Shown here piece after piece: positions 41,783 to 50,323 of a stretch of DNA of 64,000 bases (within the stretch, counting starts at the first letter, position 1; each line of letters begins with the position of its first letter). A program made the position numbers and the translations under genes. The notes beneath the pieces were generated by a model that saw only the letters and a program-made list of their open reading frames with translations, made no database searches and had not been told where the DNA came from. The stretch lies in contig CAWGHN010000004.1 of NCBI GenBank assembly GCA_963822435.1, positions 992,001 through 1,056,000 on the forward strand, given 5' to 3'. The stretch comes from JAUYQR01 sp963822435 (lineage in GTDB: Bacteria > Pseudomonadota > Alphaproteobacteria > Rhodobacterales > Rhodobacteraceae).

Positions 41783-42243
41783 GCCTTGGGCACGTCGAAC
41801 ATGGCCATGAAGGTCGCCTCGCAGGCCAGTTCGCCCTCGACCTTGGCGTGGCCTTCGAATTTCCAGACCTTGCCGCCGCCGCGCAGCGCGCGGACGTGGA
41901 GTTCCAGGACATCGCCGGGCACCACCTTGCGGCGGAATTTGACGCCATCGACGCCCATGAAGAACACCTTGGCTTGTCTGTCGACAAGGCCCATCGACAG
42001 GCCGACAAGGATGCCGGAGGTTTGCGCCATCGCCTCGATGATCATGACGCCGGGAAAGATCGGCATGCCGGGAAAGTGGCCCTGAAACTGCGGTTCGTTC
42101 AGCGTCACGCATTTGATGCCGACGCAGCTTTCGTTCAAGACGATGTCGCGCACCTTGTCGATCAGAAGGAACGGATAGCGGTGCGGAATGATCCGCTGGA
42201 TCAGATCCAGATCTGCGGTGGTGGCGGCGGCGCTTGCGTCCAT
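41779..42243 (-). CDS. fabZ: 3-hydroxyacyl-ACP dehydratase FabZ
   Basis: Dehydrates 3-hydroxyacyl-ACP in fatty acid synthesis, competing with LpxA for the same substrate. The 154-residue hotdog-fold protein has IIPHRYPFLLIDKV, QFQGHFPGMPIFPGVMIIEAMAQ with the catalytic histidine and glutamate, and GVKFRRKVVPGD. The ATG at 42243 has AAGGAAACC upstream; the frame further upstream is spurious. It sits 91 bases after ompH and overlaps lpxA. Confidence 0.96.
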   Translation of the reverse strand: MDASAAATTADLDLIQRIIPHRYPFLLIDKVRDIVLNESCVGIKCVTLNEPQFQGHFPGMPIFPGVMIIEAMAQTSGILVGLSMGLVDRQAKVFFMGVDGVKFRRKVVPGDVLELHVRALRGGGKVWKFEGHAKVEGELACEATFMAMFDVPKA

Positions 42244-42334
42244 CTTGGTTTCCTTCGTTTCCCCGGCGGCTGGAGCGCCTTCACACCCATGCCTTGTAGC
42301 TAGCAAGTAGCAGGCCGGGTGACAAGTTGGGCCG

Positions 42335-42934
42335 TCAGGGCGCAGGCTTCGGGGCTGTTGCCAACGGCGGGGCACTTCCGGCACCCAGCACACTGTCGAC
42401 GCGCTCAATCGCAAGGTCGGTCACGTCGATGGCCGACAGAGAGAGGATGATCGCACCCTTGTCGATGATCACTACGGCGGACTGGTCGGCCAGCAGTTCA
42501 CCCAGCACCGGAACGGCCGATTGCAGGAACCGCTGGCGGTCGACATCGCGCGCGCGGGCGATGTCGCGGGATTTCGCATCCTGTTCGGTGCGGATGCGTT
42601 CGACCTTGGTGTCGAAGGCTGCGGCGAGGCTGGCGAATTCTTCTTTCGGGGTATTGGGCCGCCGCGCGGTGAGAGCGCGCTCTTCGGCCTCCAACTCTTT
42701 TTCGATGCGCAGGTTTTCGGCGGCAAGCGCCGACACGGCCTCTGCTTCGCGTGCCATAGTGGCCTTGCCGAAGGCCGATTCCGCAAAGAGCCGGTCCTGA
42801 TCCAGCGTCAGAATGGCGGACTTTGGCACAGGGTCAGGGGCCGCGTCCTGCGCCACGGCACCCAGCGGGGCGATGCCGAGGACAAGGGCCAGGACAGCGG
42901 CGCGCAAGGCAGGACTGCACGCCGCGCGCCCCAT
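42335..42934 (-). CDS. OmpH/Skp-family periplasmic chaperone
   Basis: A 199-residue protein with a signal peptide (about residues 1-28, ...IAPLGAVAQD), an assembly core (SAILTLDQDRLFAESAFG), long coiled-coil tentacles (about residues 65-140, charged heptads such as ENLRIEKELEAEERALTA), and the closing strand SAVVIIDKGAIILSLSAIDVTDLAI. It escorts outer-membrane proteins to BamA. The start overlaps the bamA stop by one base (TGATG). It has a proline-rich tail. Confidence 0.9.
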   Translation of the reverse strand: MGRAACSPALRAAVLALVLGIAPLGAVAQDAAPDPVPKSAILTLDQDRLFAESAFGKATMAREAEAVSALAAENLRIEKELEAEERALTARRPNTPKEEFASLAAAFDTKVERIRTEQDAKSRDIARARDVDRQRFLQSAVPVLGELLADQSAVVIIDKGAIILSLSAIDVTDLAIERVDSVLGAGSAPPLATAPKPAP

Positions 42935-45270
42935 CAGAACTTGGTCGAGATCGTCAGGTCGAAGGTCTGTTCCCGGTCCAGCTCTTCTTTTTTCAGCGCA
43001 TGGCTGAAGTTGAAGCGCAAGGGACCAAGCGGCGTGGTCCAGAACACCGACAGGCCAACCGCGGCGCGGGGCTTGAAGCTGTCATCCACGGTGCCGGCGA
43101 GGCCAGCGGTGTCATCAAGGCTCCAGACCGAGCCGACATCAAGGAAGGCGCCGCCCGTGATGCCGTATTCTTCAGGCAGACCCAGCGGGAAATCCGCCTC
43201 GAAACGGGCGACGGCGAAGGCGTTTCCGCCAAGCGCGTCATTCTCGGTGCCGTCGCGCGGACCGATGCCGTTCGGCTCGAAGCCGCGGATCTTGCCGTTT
43301 CCGAAATAGCGCTCCGTCACGCGCGAGCTGTCGTCGCCAAGGGTGGAAATCAGGCCGCCCTCGAAGATGCTGCGGATCGTCACCTCTTCGTTCAGGACCT
43401 TGGTTTCCGCAAGGGCGAGAGCCGACGTCTGGATATACTTGGTGTCGCCGCCAAGACCGGCGAAATCCTGACCGAAGCGCAAGAGGATGCCGCCATTCGG
43501 ATTGAGGCCGGTGATGCGGGTGTCATATTCGTAGGTGTAGCCCAGCGACCCTGTCAGCAGATCGCCACGAGCTACCTCGCGCTCGATGATCGGCGAGTTG
43601 CCGGTGTATTGCGACAGCCGGTCTTTCGAGAAACGCAGGCGCACATCAAGCCGCGACTGTTCGCCGACCGGAAAGCCGATGCCGGTGGTCAGGCCGATGT
43701 TGCGGGTGTCGTACAGCGAGTTGTCGCTGTTGGAGGTGCGGTAATACGCCCCGACCGTAAAGCTGAGATCGCGGCCAAGCAGCGCAGGTTCGGTGAAGGA
43801 GAACGCGGAGTTCTGATTGTCGGTGCCGGAATTGACCGAAAGCGACAGGCGCTGACCGCGCCCGAGGAAGTTGGTTTCGGAAAAGCCGACGTTCAAGCCG
43901 GCACCATCGGCCACGGAATACGAAAGGCCGAAGCTGAGCGAACCGGTGGGCTGTTCTTCGACGCCAACCTTGACCACAACCTGATCGGCGGCGCTGCCGG
44001 GTTCGGCGTTGACCTGTGCATCGGAAAAGAAGCCCAGCGCGCGGATGCGTTCGGCGGACTGACGGATTTCACGCGGGTTGAAGGGGTCGCCCTCGACGGT
44101 GCGGAACTGGCGACGGATGACCTGGTCAAGCGTGGTCGCGTTGCCTTCGATGTCGATGCGTTCGACGAAGATACGCTCGCCCCGCACGATCGCGAACTGG
44201 ATGTCGAGCATCTGGCCGCGTTCGTTGCGGGTGACGCGCGGTTCGACGCGAACAAAGTTCAGCCCCTTGCGCAGCGCCAGGCTTTCCATTCGGGTGATGT
44301 TGTTTTCGATCAGCGCGGGCGTGTAGGTCTGGCCCGAGCGAATATTCTGCACGGCTTCGAATTCGGCCGCGTCAACGCCTTCGACCTCGGACACGGTAGA
44401 GGTGGCGCCGATCTTGAAGGGCAGCCCTTCGCGGACGGTGAAAGTAACGAAGGTGGCATCGCGTTCGCGCGACACTTCGGCGGTGGCGTCAAGGATCTGG
44501 AAATCGACGTAGCCGCGCGACTGGTAGAAATCGGTCAGCATCTGCTTGTCGAGGTCCAGCCGTTCGGCGACGAAGGTGTCGCGCTGGATGAGGTTGCGCA
44601 AGAAGCCGGCCTGCTTGGTTTCCAGCACCTGCCGCAAGCGGCGGTCCGAGAACGCGCGGTTGCCCGAGAAGGACAGACGCTCCACCTCGACAACCTTGCC
44701 TTCGGTGATCTCGAACACAAGGTCGACGCGGTTTTCGGAGCGGCGGATGATCTTGGGCGTGACGGTTGCGGCGATGCGGCCCGACACACGATACGCCTCG
44801 GCGATCGCGGCGGCGTCGGATTCGGCGAGGCTCGGGGAATAGACCCGGCGCGATTGCGACTGCACGAGGCCGGAGAGGTTTTCATCCTTGAGGCGCTTGT
44901 TGCCTTCGAAGTTGATGACGTTGACGATCGGGTATTCCTGCACGCGGATCAGCAGGGTCGAGCCTTGCGGCACCAGTTCGACGGTTTCGAAGAGGCCGGA
45001 GTTGGCGATGCGCTGGTAGGCGTCGTTCAGGGCGGCGGCGGAGACCTCGTCGCCACGCTTGATTCCTGCGTAGTTGACGATGGTGGCGGCGTCGACACGG
45101 GTGTTGCCCTCGACCACCAGGTTCGAAAAGCTGAAAGTCTGCGCGAAGGCCGGTTGGAGGAACGGTGTGGAAACCGTTGCACTGCCGAGGAAAACCGCCG
45201 TGGCCAGCAGCCGCACCCTCATTCCGGCCCGGATCGTCCGCCCGCTGGCCGTGCCAAAGGTGTTCTGCAT
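42934..45270 (-). CDS. bamA: Outer membrane protein assembly factor BamA
   Basis: Central Omp85 protein that inserts beta-barrel proteins into the outer membrane. About 778 residues: signal peptide, five POTRA domains (first FSFSNLVVEGNTRVDAATIV; others with VNVINFEGNKRLKDE, VERLSFSGNRAFSD, FVERIDIEGNATT), then a 16-strand barrel with the lid-loop motif KIRGFEPNGIGPRD and a terminal strand ending in F. I chose the ATG at 45270 behind GGGGA; a GTG at 45291 is also in frame. A TTGACA promoter and a DnaA box lie upstream. Confidence 0.96.
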   Translation of the reverse strand: MQNTFGTASGRTIRAGMRVRLLATAVFLGSATVSTPFLQPAFAQTFSFSNLVVEGNTRVDAATIVNYAGIKRGDEVSAAALNDAYQRIANSGLFETVELVPQGSTLLIRVQEYPIVNVINFEGNKRLKDENLSGLVQSQSRRVYSPSLAESDAAAIAEAYRVSGRIAATVTPKIIRRSENRVDLVFEITEGKVVEVERLSFSGNRAFSDRRLRQVLETKQAGFLRNLIQRDTFVAERLDLDKQMLTDFYQSRGYVDFQILDATAEVSRERDATFVTFTVREGLPFKIGATSTVSEVEGVDAAEFEAVQNIRSGQTYTPALIENNITRMESLALRKGLNFVRVEPRVTRNERGQMLDIQFAIVRGERIFVERIDIEGNATTLDQVIRRQFRTVEGDPFNPREIRQSAERIRALGFFSDAQVNAEPGSAADQVVVKVGVEEQPTGSLSFGLSYSVADGAGLNVGFSETNFLGRGQRLSLSVNSGTDNQNSAFSFTEPALLGRDLSFTVGAYYRTSNSDNSLYDTRNIGLTTGIGFPVGEQSRLDVRLRFSKDRLSQYTGNSPIIEREVARGDLLTGSLGYTYEYDTRITGLNPNGGILLRFGQDFAGLGGDTKYIQTSALALAETKVLNEEVTIRSIFEGGLISTLGDDSSRVTERYFGNGKIRGFEPNGIGPRDGTENDALGGNAFAVARFEADFPLGLPEEYGITGGAFLDVGSVWSLDDTAGLAGTVDDSFKPRAAVGLSVFWTTPLGPLRFNFSHALKKEELDREQTFDLTISTKF

Positions 45271-45303
45271 GATCGGTCCCCGTACTTCCACAACGCTAAC
45301 CGT

Positions 45304-45332
45304 TGACTAGCGGGAAAGCGGAGCCTTGTCAA
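45304..45332 (-). promoter_or_regulatory. bamA promoter
   Basis: Minus strand: TTGACA (45332-45327), 17 bases, TAGTCA (45309-45304). The -35 is perfect, the -10 weak. It gives bamA and the following ompH-lpx genes a start of their own inside the larger cluster. Confidence 0.5.
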
Positions 45333-45346
45333 AAGCCTGCGGTCGA

Positions 45347-45355
45347 TGTGGATAA
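45347..45355 (-). promoter_or_regulatory. Consensus DnaA box upstream of bamA
   Basis: TTATCCACA on the minus strand, an exact match to the DnaA box, 15 bases upstream of the bamA -35. A single box does not make an origin; it could tune bamA expression or be chance. Confidence 0.4.
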
Positions 45356-45410
45356 CTTTCCCACATGTAGTGGTCGGCGGCGGAAATCCGCCGGTCGTGG
45401 CGCAGGGGGG

Positions 45411-46736
45411 TCACACGCAGAAGATGTCGTTCGTCAGGGCAAAAACCATCAGCGACAGGATGATGGCCAGACCGATCGACATCATCACGCGCAGCGCGCG
45501 GTCCGAGGGCGGGCGGCGGGTGACGGCCTCGTAGGCGTGGAACACCAGATGGCCGCCATCCAGCACGGGAATCGGGAACAGGTTGAGGATGCCGACGCCC
45601 AGCGACAGCACCGCGACCATGCCGATGAAGCTTTCAAGGCCATTGCGCGCCGCGTCGCCCATCGTTTCGGCCATGCCGATCGGACCGGACAGGTTGCAGG
45701 TGCTGATCTGCCCGCTGATCAGATGGGCAAGGCCCGAAAAGGTGGTGGTGACCATGCGCCACATCTCGGATGCGGTGAGGGTCACGAGCTCGCCCGCGCC
45801 GACCGACCGGCTGGCGGGTTCGAACACCAGGCCGCTGGCAAGGCCGATCTGGTATTTCTCGACCAGCGCGCCGCCCTCGCCTTCGGTGGCGCGGATGCGC
45901 GGGGTGAGGGTCAGATCGAAGGTCTTGCCGTCGCGCCAGACGGTCAGCGGCACCGGTTCGCCCTTGGAAGCGTTCACGATTTCGGGGAGCTGGGCGAACA
46001 CCGTCACGTCCTGACCGGCGGCCTTGAGGATCACATCGCCTTCCTGAAGCCCCGCATCCATCGCAGCAGAACGGATCAGGACCATCGACACCAGCGGCGG
46101 ATAGGGATGCGGGCCTTTCAGGGTAATCTCTTCGGAGCCCCGGCGCACCGTGTAGTCGATTACCGGATCAGGCGGCAGGGCGGCGCCCGCGTCGCGGAAG
46201 GCAGTAAGGTCGGGGGTCGGAATGCCGTTCAGGGCAACGATCACATCGCCTTCCTTGATCGTCTCGCCCACGAAGGGGGTTGGCATCAGCTTGCCCACGG
46301 TCGGTTCCTGCTGCGGCAGGCCGGTCCACAGAAGAAGGCCTGCAAGCACCACATAGGTCAGGATGAAGTTGAAGATCGGCCCGGCCGCGACGGTGGAGGC
46401 CCGCGCCCACAAGGGCGCGCCGGCCATCGTGTGGCGACGTTCGCCGGGGGTCAGGCCGGACACATCGGCGGGCCGCACCGACGAGGCATCGGCGTCGCCC
46501 AGAAACTTGACGTAGCCGCCGAACGGCAGGGCCGCCAGTTGCCAGCGGGTGCCGCGCGCATCGACCCTGCTCCAGATCACCGGGCCGAAACCGAGGGAGA
46601 ACACCTCGGCGTGGATGCCCGACCAGCGACCGACGATGTAGTGGCCGTATTCGTGGACGAAGATGATGATCGACAGCGCCACGATGAAGAAGAACACCGT
46701 CCAGATCGTGCCGCCGACACTTGCGAAGATTTCCAT
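45411..46736 (-). CDS. rseP: RIP metalloprotease RseP
   Basis: Site-2 type intramembrane zinc protease that releases envelope-stress sigma factors from cleaved anti-sigma proteins. The 441-residue product has HEYGH at residues 28-32 in the first membrane helix, EVFSLGFGPVIWSR, AALPFGGYVKFLGD, two PDZ domains (about residues 125-330, with GLQEGDVILKAAG), and the C-terminal NLFPIPVLDGGHLVF. It lies 3 bases after dxr. The 140-base gap after it holds the bamA promoter. Confidence 0.96.
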   Translation of the reverse strand: MEIFASVGGTIWTVFFFIVALSIIIFVHEYGHYIVGRWSGIHAEVFSLGFGPVIWSRVDARGTRWQLAALPFGGYVKFLGDADASSVRPADVSGLTPGERRHTMAGAPLWARASTVAAGPIFNFILTYVVLAGLLLWTGLPQQEPTVGKLMPTPFVGETIKEGDVIVALNGIPTPDLTAFRDAGAALPPDPVIDYTVRRGSEEITLKGPHPYPPLVSMVLIRSAAMDAGLQEGDVILKAAGQDVTVFAQLPEIVNASKGEPVPLTVWRDGKTFDLTLTPRIRATEGEGGALVEKYQIGLASGLVFEPASRSVGAGELVTLTASEMWRMVTTTFSGLAHLISGQISTCNLSGPIGMAETMGDAARNGLESFIGMVAVLSLGVGILNLFPIPVLDGGHLVFHAYEAVTRRPPSDRALRVMMSIGLAIILSLMVFALTNDIFCV

Positions 46737-46739
46737 TGT

Positions 46740-47924
46740 CTAGCGGTTCCTTCCGATGCGGTGCGCGTTCTCGTTAGCGCGTATCCTTGCCAGATGGTCC
46801 GTCTGGACGACATCCTCAAGGGTGGGCAATGCGTTTCCAAGCGAAAGCTGGCCGGAAAGATCATCGAGCGTGCCTTCGACAACGCCCGCCATGTCCATGA
46901 AGCCGATCCCGCCGCCCAGGAAATGGTCGAGCGCGGTTTCCTTGGCAGCGTTGAAAGCGGCACCGGAGAGGCCGCGCACGGCCATGACTTCGCGGCAGAG
47001 GCGCAGCGCCGGGTAGCGGGCCAGGTCGGGGGCGCGGAACGTCAGCGTGGCGACCTGCGCGAAGTCGAGCCGGGCCACGGGCAGTTCGGCGCGCACCGGC
47101 CAGTTCAGAGCATAGCCGATGGAGTGGCGCATGTCGGGCGCGCCCATGTGGGCCATGATCGCGCCGTCACGGAAGCCGACCATCGAATGGATCAGCGATT
47201 CGGGGTGCAGGATCACCTCGATCTGGTCGGGTTCGACGCCGAAGAATTCGCGCGTTTCGATGACTTCGAGCGCCTTGTTGAACATCGAAGCAGAATCGAT
47301 GGTGATGCGCTGGCCCATCGCCCAGTTCGGATGCGCCAGCGCTTCCTTTACCGTGGCGGCGGCCAGCGCCTCCATCGGCCAGTCGCGCAAGGCACCACCC
47401 GAGGCGGTCAGGATGATGCGTTCGACCGACGCAATGTCTTCGGCGTTCAGCGCCTGGAAGATGGCGGAGTGTTCGCTGTCGACGGGCAGGACGCGCGCGC
47501 CGTGGCTGGCTGCGGTCGCCATCAGAAGCGGGCCTGCGGTGACGAGACTTTCCTTGTTGGCAAGCGCAAGCGTGCTGCCGTGGCGCAGGGCGCGAAGGCC
47601 GGGGACAAGGCCAGCGGCACCGACGATCGCACTCATCACCCAGTTGGCGGGGCGGTCGGCCGCATCGGCGATGGCCCCTGCCCCGGCGGCGGCCTCGACG
47701 GTGCTGCCGGCAAGGGCGGCGCGCAGGGCGGGAAGGTCGGCCTCATCCGCGCAGACGGCGATTTCGGCGCGCAGGGCGCGGGCCATTTCGGCAAGGCGGG
47801 CAACGTTGCGTCCGGCCGTCAGGGCCACGGTGCGATAGGTCTGCGGCCCGCCTGCCCGCATCACAAGGTCGAAGGTCTGTTCGCCGATGGAGCCGGTGGC
47901 CCCGAAAACCGAAATGCTGCGCAT
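46740..47924 (-). CDS. dxr: 1-deoxy-D-xylulose 5-phosphate reductoisomerase
   Basis: NADPH-dependent second step of the MEP isoprenoid pathway. The 394-residue product has SVFGATGSIGEQT at residues 5-17, LANKESLVTAG, PVDSEHSAIFQAL with metal ligands, LTASGGALRDW, NPNWAMG-like (HPNWAMGQRITIDSASMFNKALEV), and GFRDGAIMAHMG. It supplies precursors for the UppS product encoded upstream. One-base overlap with the cdsA stop (TGATG). Confidence 0.96.
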   Translation of the reverse strand: MRSISVFGATGSIGEQTFDLVMRAGGPQTYRTVALTAGRNVARLAEMARALRAEIAVCADEADLPALRAALAGSTVEAAAGAGAIADAADRPANWVMSAIVGAAGLVPGLRALRHGSTLALANKESLVTAGPLLMATAASHGARVLPVDSEHSAIFQALNAEDIASVERIILTASGGALRDWPMEALAAATVKEALAHPNWAMGQRITIDSASMFNKALEVIETREFFGVEPDQIEVILHPESLIHSMVGFRDGAIMAHMGAPDMRHSIGYALNWPVRAELPVARLDFAQVATLTFRAPDLARYPALRLCREVMAVRGLSGAAFNAAKETALDHFLGGGIGFMDMAGVVEGTLDDLSGQLSLGNALPTLEDVVQTDHLARIRANENAHRIGRNR

Positions 47925-48841
47925 CAGCGAACCAGTTCCGGCAGGGGCAGCGGGGCGGCAAGGCCAAGCACCATGACGGCAACGATGGCGACGATCAGAG
48001 CATCGAACCGGTCAAGCACGCCGCCGTGGCCGGGGATCAGGGTGGAGGCGTCTTTGACGCCACAGCGCCGCTTGATCCAGCTTTCCCAGATGTCGCCCAT
48101 CTGCCCGGCAAAGCCGACGGCGACCGACAGGGGTACGAGGGCCAGGGTGCCGTAGCCCGCCGCCCAGAAGCCGACACCGACCAGCGCCGCGCCAACCCAG
48201 CCCGCAACCGTGCCGGACCAGGTTTTCTTCGGGCTGACAGAGGGCCAGAATTTGGGCCCCCCCATCGTGCGCCCGACAAAGTAGCCCAAAACGTCGGAGA
48301 TCACGACGATCAGCACCAGCCAGATGATCACCGGCGTGCCCGCGCTTGCCCGCAAGTCGATGAGTCCGTAGCCCGCGACCATGATCGCAACGGAGTAAAG
48401 GCTGGAGAGCCGACGGTCGCGCCGGTCGGTCAGTGCGATGGCAAGGGCGGGGACAAGGAGGAAAGCGGTGGCGAAGCCGTCGGGAAAGATAAGGGTGATG
48501 GCAAGGCTGATTACGGCAAGGGCAGCAAGGCCGAGCGGCGTGTTTTCACGGGCCGGGGCGGTCATCTTGGCCAGTTCCCACATCATCGCGCCGGTCAGGA
48601 GGATGACGAGGACGGCGAAGGACGGCCCGCCCAGCCAGATTTCGGCCCCGCCAACCGACACGAGGACAACGGCAGACAGGGCGCGCTTGCGCAGGTCGGA
48701 CCAACGCCCGACGGGTCGGCCCGGAGGTATCGAGGTGACGGCAGGATCGGCGGCCGCAGCCTCGGCGGCGGCTTCGGCGGCGACATCGGCGGCGGCATCA
48801 ACGCCAGGCGTCGGCACGTCGGGGTCGCCCGGTGCTGTCAT
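47924..48841 (-). CDS. cdsA: Phosphatidate cytidylyltransferase
   Basis: Makes CDP-diacylglycerol for all phospholipids. The 305-residue membrane protein has an unusually long alanine- and proline-rich N-terminal extension (about residues 1-50, VDAAADVAAEAAAEAAAADP), then RKRALSAVVLVSVGG, several membrane helices, ISDVLGYFVGRTMGG and the signature SVSPKKTWSGTVAGWVGA with HGGVLDRFDAL. The ATG at 48841 overlaps the uppS stop (ATGA); the longer frame from 48967 runs inside uppS. Confidence 0.94.
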   Translation of the reverse strand: MTAPGDPDVPTPGVDAAADVAAEAAAEAAAADPAVTSIPPGRPVGRWSDLRKRALSAVVLVSVGGAEIWLGGPSFAVLVILLTGAMMWELAKMTAPARENTPLGLAALAVISLAITLIFPDGFATAFLLVPALAIALTDRRDRRLSSLYSVAIMVAGYGLIDLRASAGTPVIIWLVLIVVISDVLGYFVGRTMGGPKFWPSVSPKKTWSGTVAGWVGAALVGVGFWAAGYGTLALVPLSVAVGFAGQMGDIWESWIKRRCGVKDASTLIPGHGGVLDRFDALIVAIVAVMVLGLAAPLPLPELVR

Positions 48842-49572
48842 GCGATGACGGCGCCGAAGCGGCGTTCGCGGTTGGAATAGCGGTTGATCATCGCGCCAAG
48901 TTCGTCGGGCGTGAAATCGGGCCAGAGCGTTTCGGTGAATTCGTATTCGGCGTAGGCTGCCTGCCAAGGCAGGAAGTTCGAGGTGCGCGTCTCGCCGCTG
49001 GTGCGCACCACAAGATCGGGGTCGGGCAGCCCGCCGGTGTCAAGGCGCGCGGCAAGGGCGGCTTCGGTCAGATCGGAGGGGCGCAGGAGGCCGTTGGCCA
49101 CCTCTTCGGCGATCTTGCGGGTGGCGCGCAGAATCTCGTCGCGACCACCGTAGTTGATGGCGACGGTCAGGTTCAGACGGTCGTTGCCGGCGGTGCGCGC
49201 CTCGATCCCGGCCATCAGGCGCTGGAGTTTCGGGTCAAGCCGGCTGCGTTCGCCGATGAAGCGCATCCGCACGCCTTCGGCGGCAAGGCGGTCGGCCTCG
49301 CGTTCGATGTAGCGCGCGAAAATCGCCATGAGACCAAGGACTTCTTCGGTCGAGCGCTTCCAGTTTTCGGTGGAAAAGGCGTAGAGGGTGAGCCAGCGGA
49401 TGCCGAGGCCGGGGGCGGCGCGCACGATCTGGCGCACACGTTCGGCGCCCTTGCGGTGGCCCACAAGCCGCGGCAGGCCGCGGTTGGTGGCCCAGCGGCC
49501 GTTGCCGTCCATGATGATGGCGACATGGTCCGCCGGGCGAAAAATAGTCTCAGCGCGCAGGTCTTTGGACAA
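48838..49572 (-). CDS. uppS: Undecaprenyl diphosphate synthase (isoprenyl transferase)
   Basis: Builds the C55 lipid carrier for peptidoglycan. The 244-residue cis-prenyltransferase has HVAIIMDGNGRWATNRGLPRLVGH with catalytic Asp22, LYAFSTENWKRS, AINYGGRDEI, and DPDLVVRTSGETRTSNFLPWQAAYAE. It starts at a TTG (49572) with a strong GGGGAGGG ribosome site, which argues that the unusual start is real. Overlaps cdsA by 4 bases. Confidence 0.95.
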   Translation of the reverse strand: MSKDLRAETIFRPADHVAIIMDGNGRWATNRGLPRLVGHRKGAERVRQIVRAAPGLGIRWLTLYAFSTENWKRSTEEVLGLMAIFARYIEREADRLAAEGVRMRFIGERSRLDPKLQRLMAGIEARTAGNDRLNLTVAINYGGRDEILRATRKIAEEVANGLLRPSDLTEAALAARLDTGGLPDPDLVVRTSGETRTSNFLPWQAAYAEYEFTETLWPDFTPDELGAMINRYSNRERRFGAVIA

Positions 49573-49644
49573 AGGACCCTCCCCAACAGAATTGAGGCTT
49601 GGGTCTAGCGACGAATTGGGCCCAGATTGTGGACATTTTCCGGC

Positions 49645-50211
49645 TCAAACCTGCATTATTTCCTGTTGTTTCGATTCCAGCGCCCGGTCCACGGCGGCGA
49701 TGGCCTTGTCGGTCAGTTCCTGCACCTCTTCGGACCACATCTTCTGGTCGTCCTCGCCCATGCCGGCGGATTTGGCCTTCTTGATCTGGTCCATACCGTC
49801 GCGGCGGATGTTGCGGATCGCAACCTTGGCGTTTTCGGCGTAGCCGGCGGCGACCTTGGTCAACTGCTTGCGACGCTCTTCGTTCAGTTCCGGGATCGGC
49901 AGGCGAATCAGCGGACCGTCGGTGACCGGGTTGATGCCGATGCCCAACTCGCGGATCGCCTTTTCAACCTTGGAGATCATAGCCTTGTCCCAGACGTTGA
50001 TCACCACCATCCGGGGTTCCGGCACGTTCACGGTGCCAAGCTGGTTGATCGGCGTCATCTGGCCGTAAGCATCGACCATGATCGGATCGACGATCGATGC
50101 CGAGGCGCGACCGGTGCGCAAGCTGGCGAATTCATGCTTCAGCGCATTCATCGCGCCGTCCATCCGGCGCTGCAGGGCATCGGTGTCGATGTCGAGGTCG
50201 TCGTTCGACAT
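49645..50211 (-). CDS. frr: Ribosome recycling factor
   Basis: Splits post-termination ribosomes together with EF-G. The 188-residue product fits the family length and pattern: ALQRRMDGAMNALKHEFASLRTGRAS, VDAYGQMTPINQLGTVNVPEPRMVVINVWDK, IRELGIGINPVTDGPLIRLPIPELNEERRKQLTKVAAGYAENAKVAIRNIRRDGMD. The ATG at 50211 has AAGGAAG upstream; the longer frame to 50430 is spurious. It follows pyrH by 112 bases containing a GC-rich hairpin. Confidence 0.97.
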   Translation of the reverse strand: MSNDDLDIDTDALQRRMDGAMNALKHEFASLRTGRASASIVDPIMVDAYGQMTPINQLGTVNVPEPRMVVINVWDKAMISKVEKAIRELGIGINPVTDGPLIRLPIPELNEERRKQLTKVAAGYAENAKVAIRNIRRDGMDQIKKAKSAGMGEDDQKMWSEEVQELTDKAIAAVDRALESKQQEIMQV

Positions 50212-50323
50212 GGGATCGCTTCCTTCACAACTGCTCGCCCCCGGGCTGCGCCGGGAGGGGGTGGTTTCGCGCTCTATAGCAGCAAGCGGCTGGGGCGGTA
50301 TAGGGTCTAGACGGCGCGGCGCG

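Noticed and set aside
42823..45306. 827-codon open frame on the plus strand opposite bamA and ompH
   Set aside because: Antisense shadow of high-GC genes; composition is low-complexity (Gly, Ala, Asp, Arg) and bamA on the other strand is unmistakable.
45381..45393. CGGCGG-AAAT-CCGCCG-type hairpin after rseP as terminator
   Set aside because: No U-run on the transcribed side and short arms; not counted as a terminator.
45303..48155. 950-codon plus-strand frame opposite rseP and dxr
   Set aside because: Shadow frame; no domain, and both opposite genes have full family signatures.
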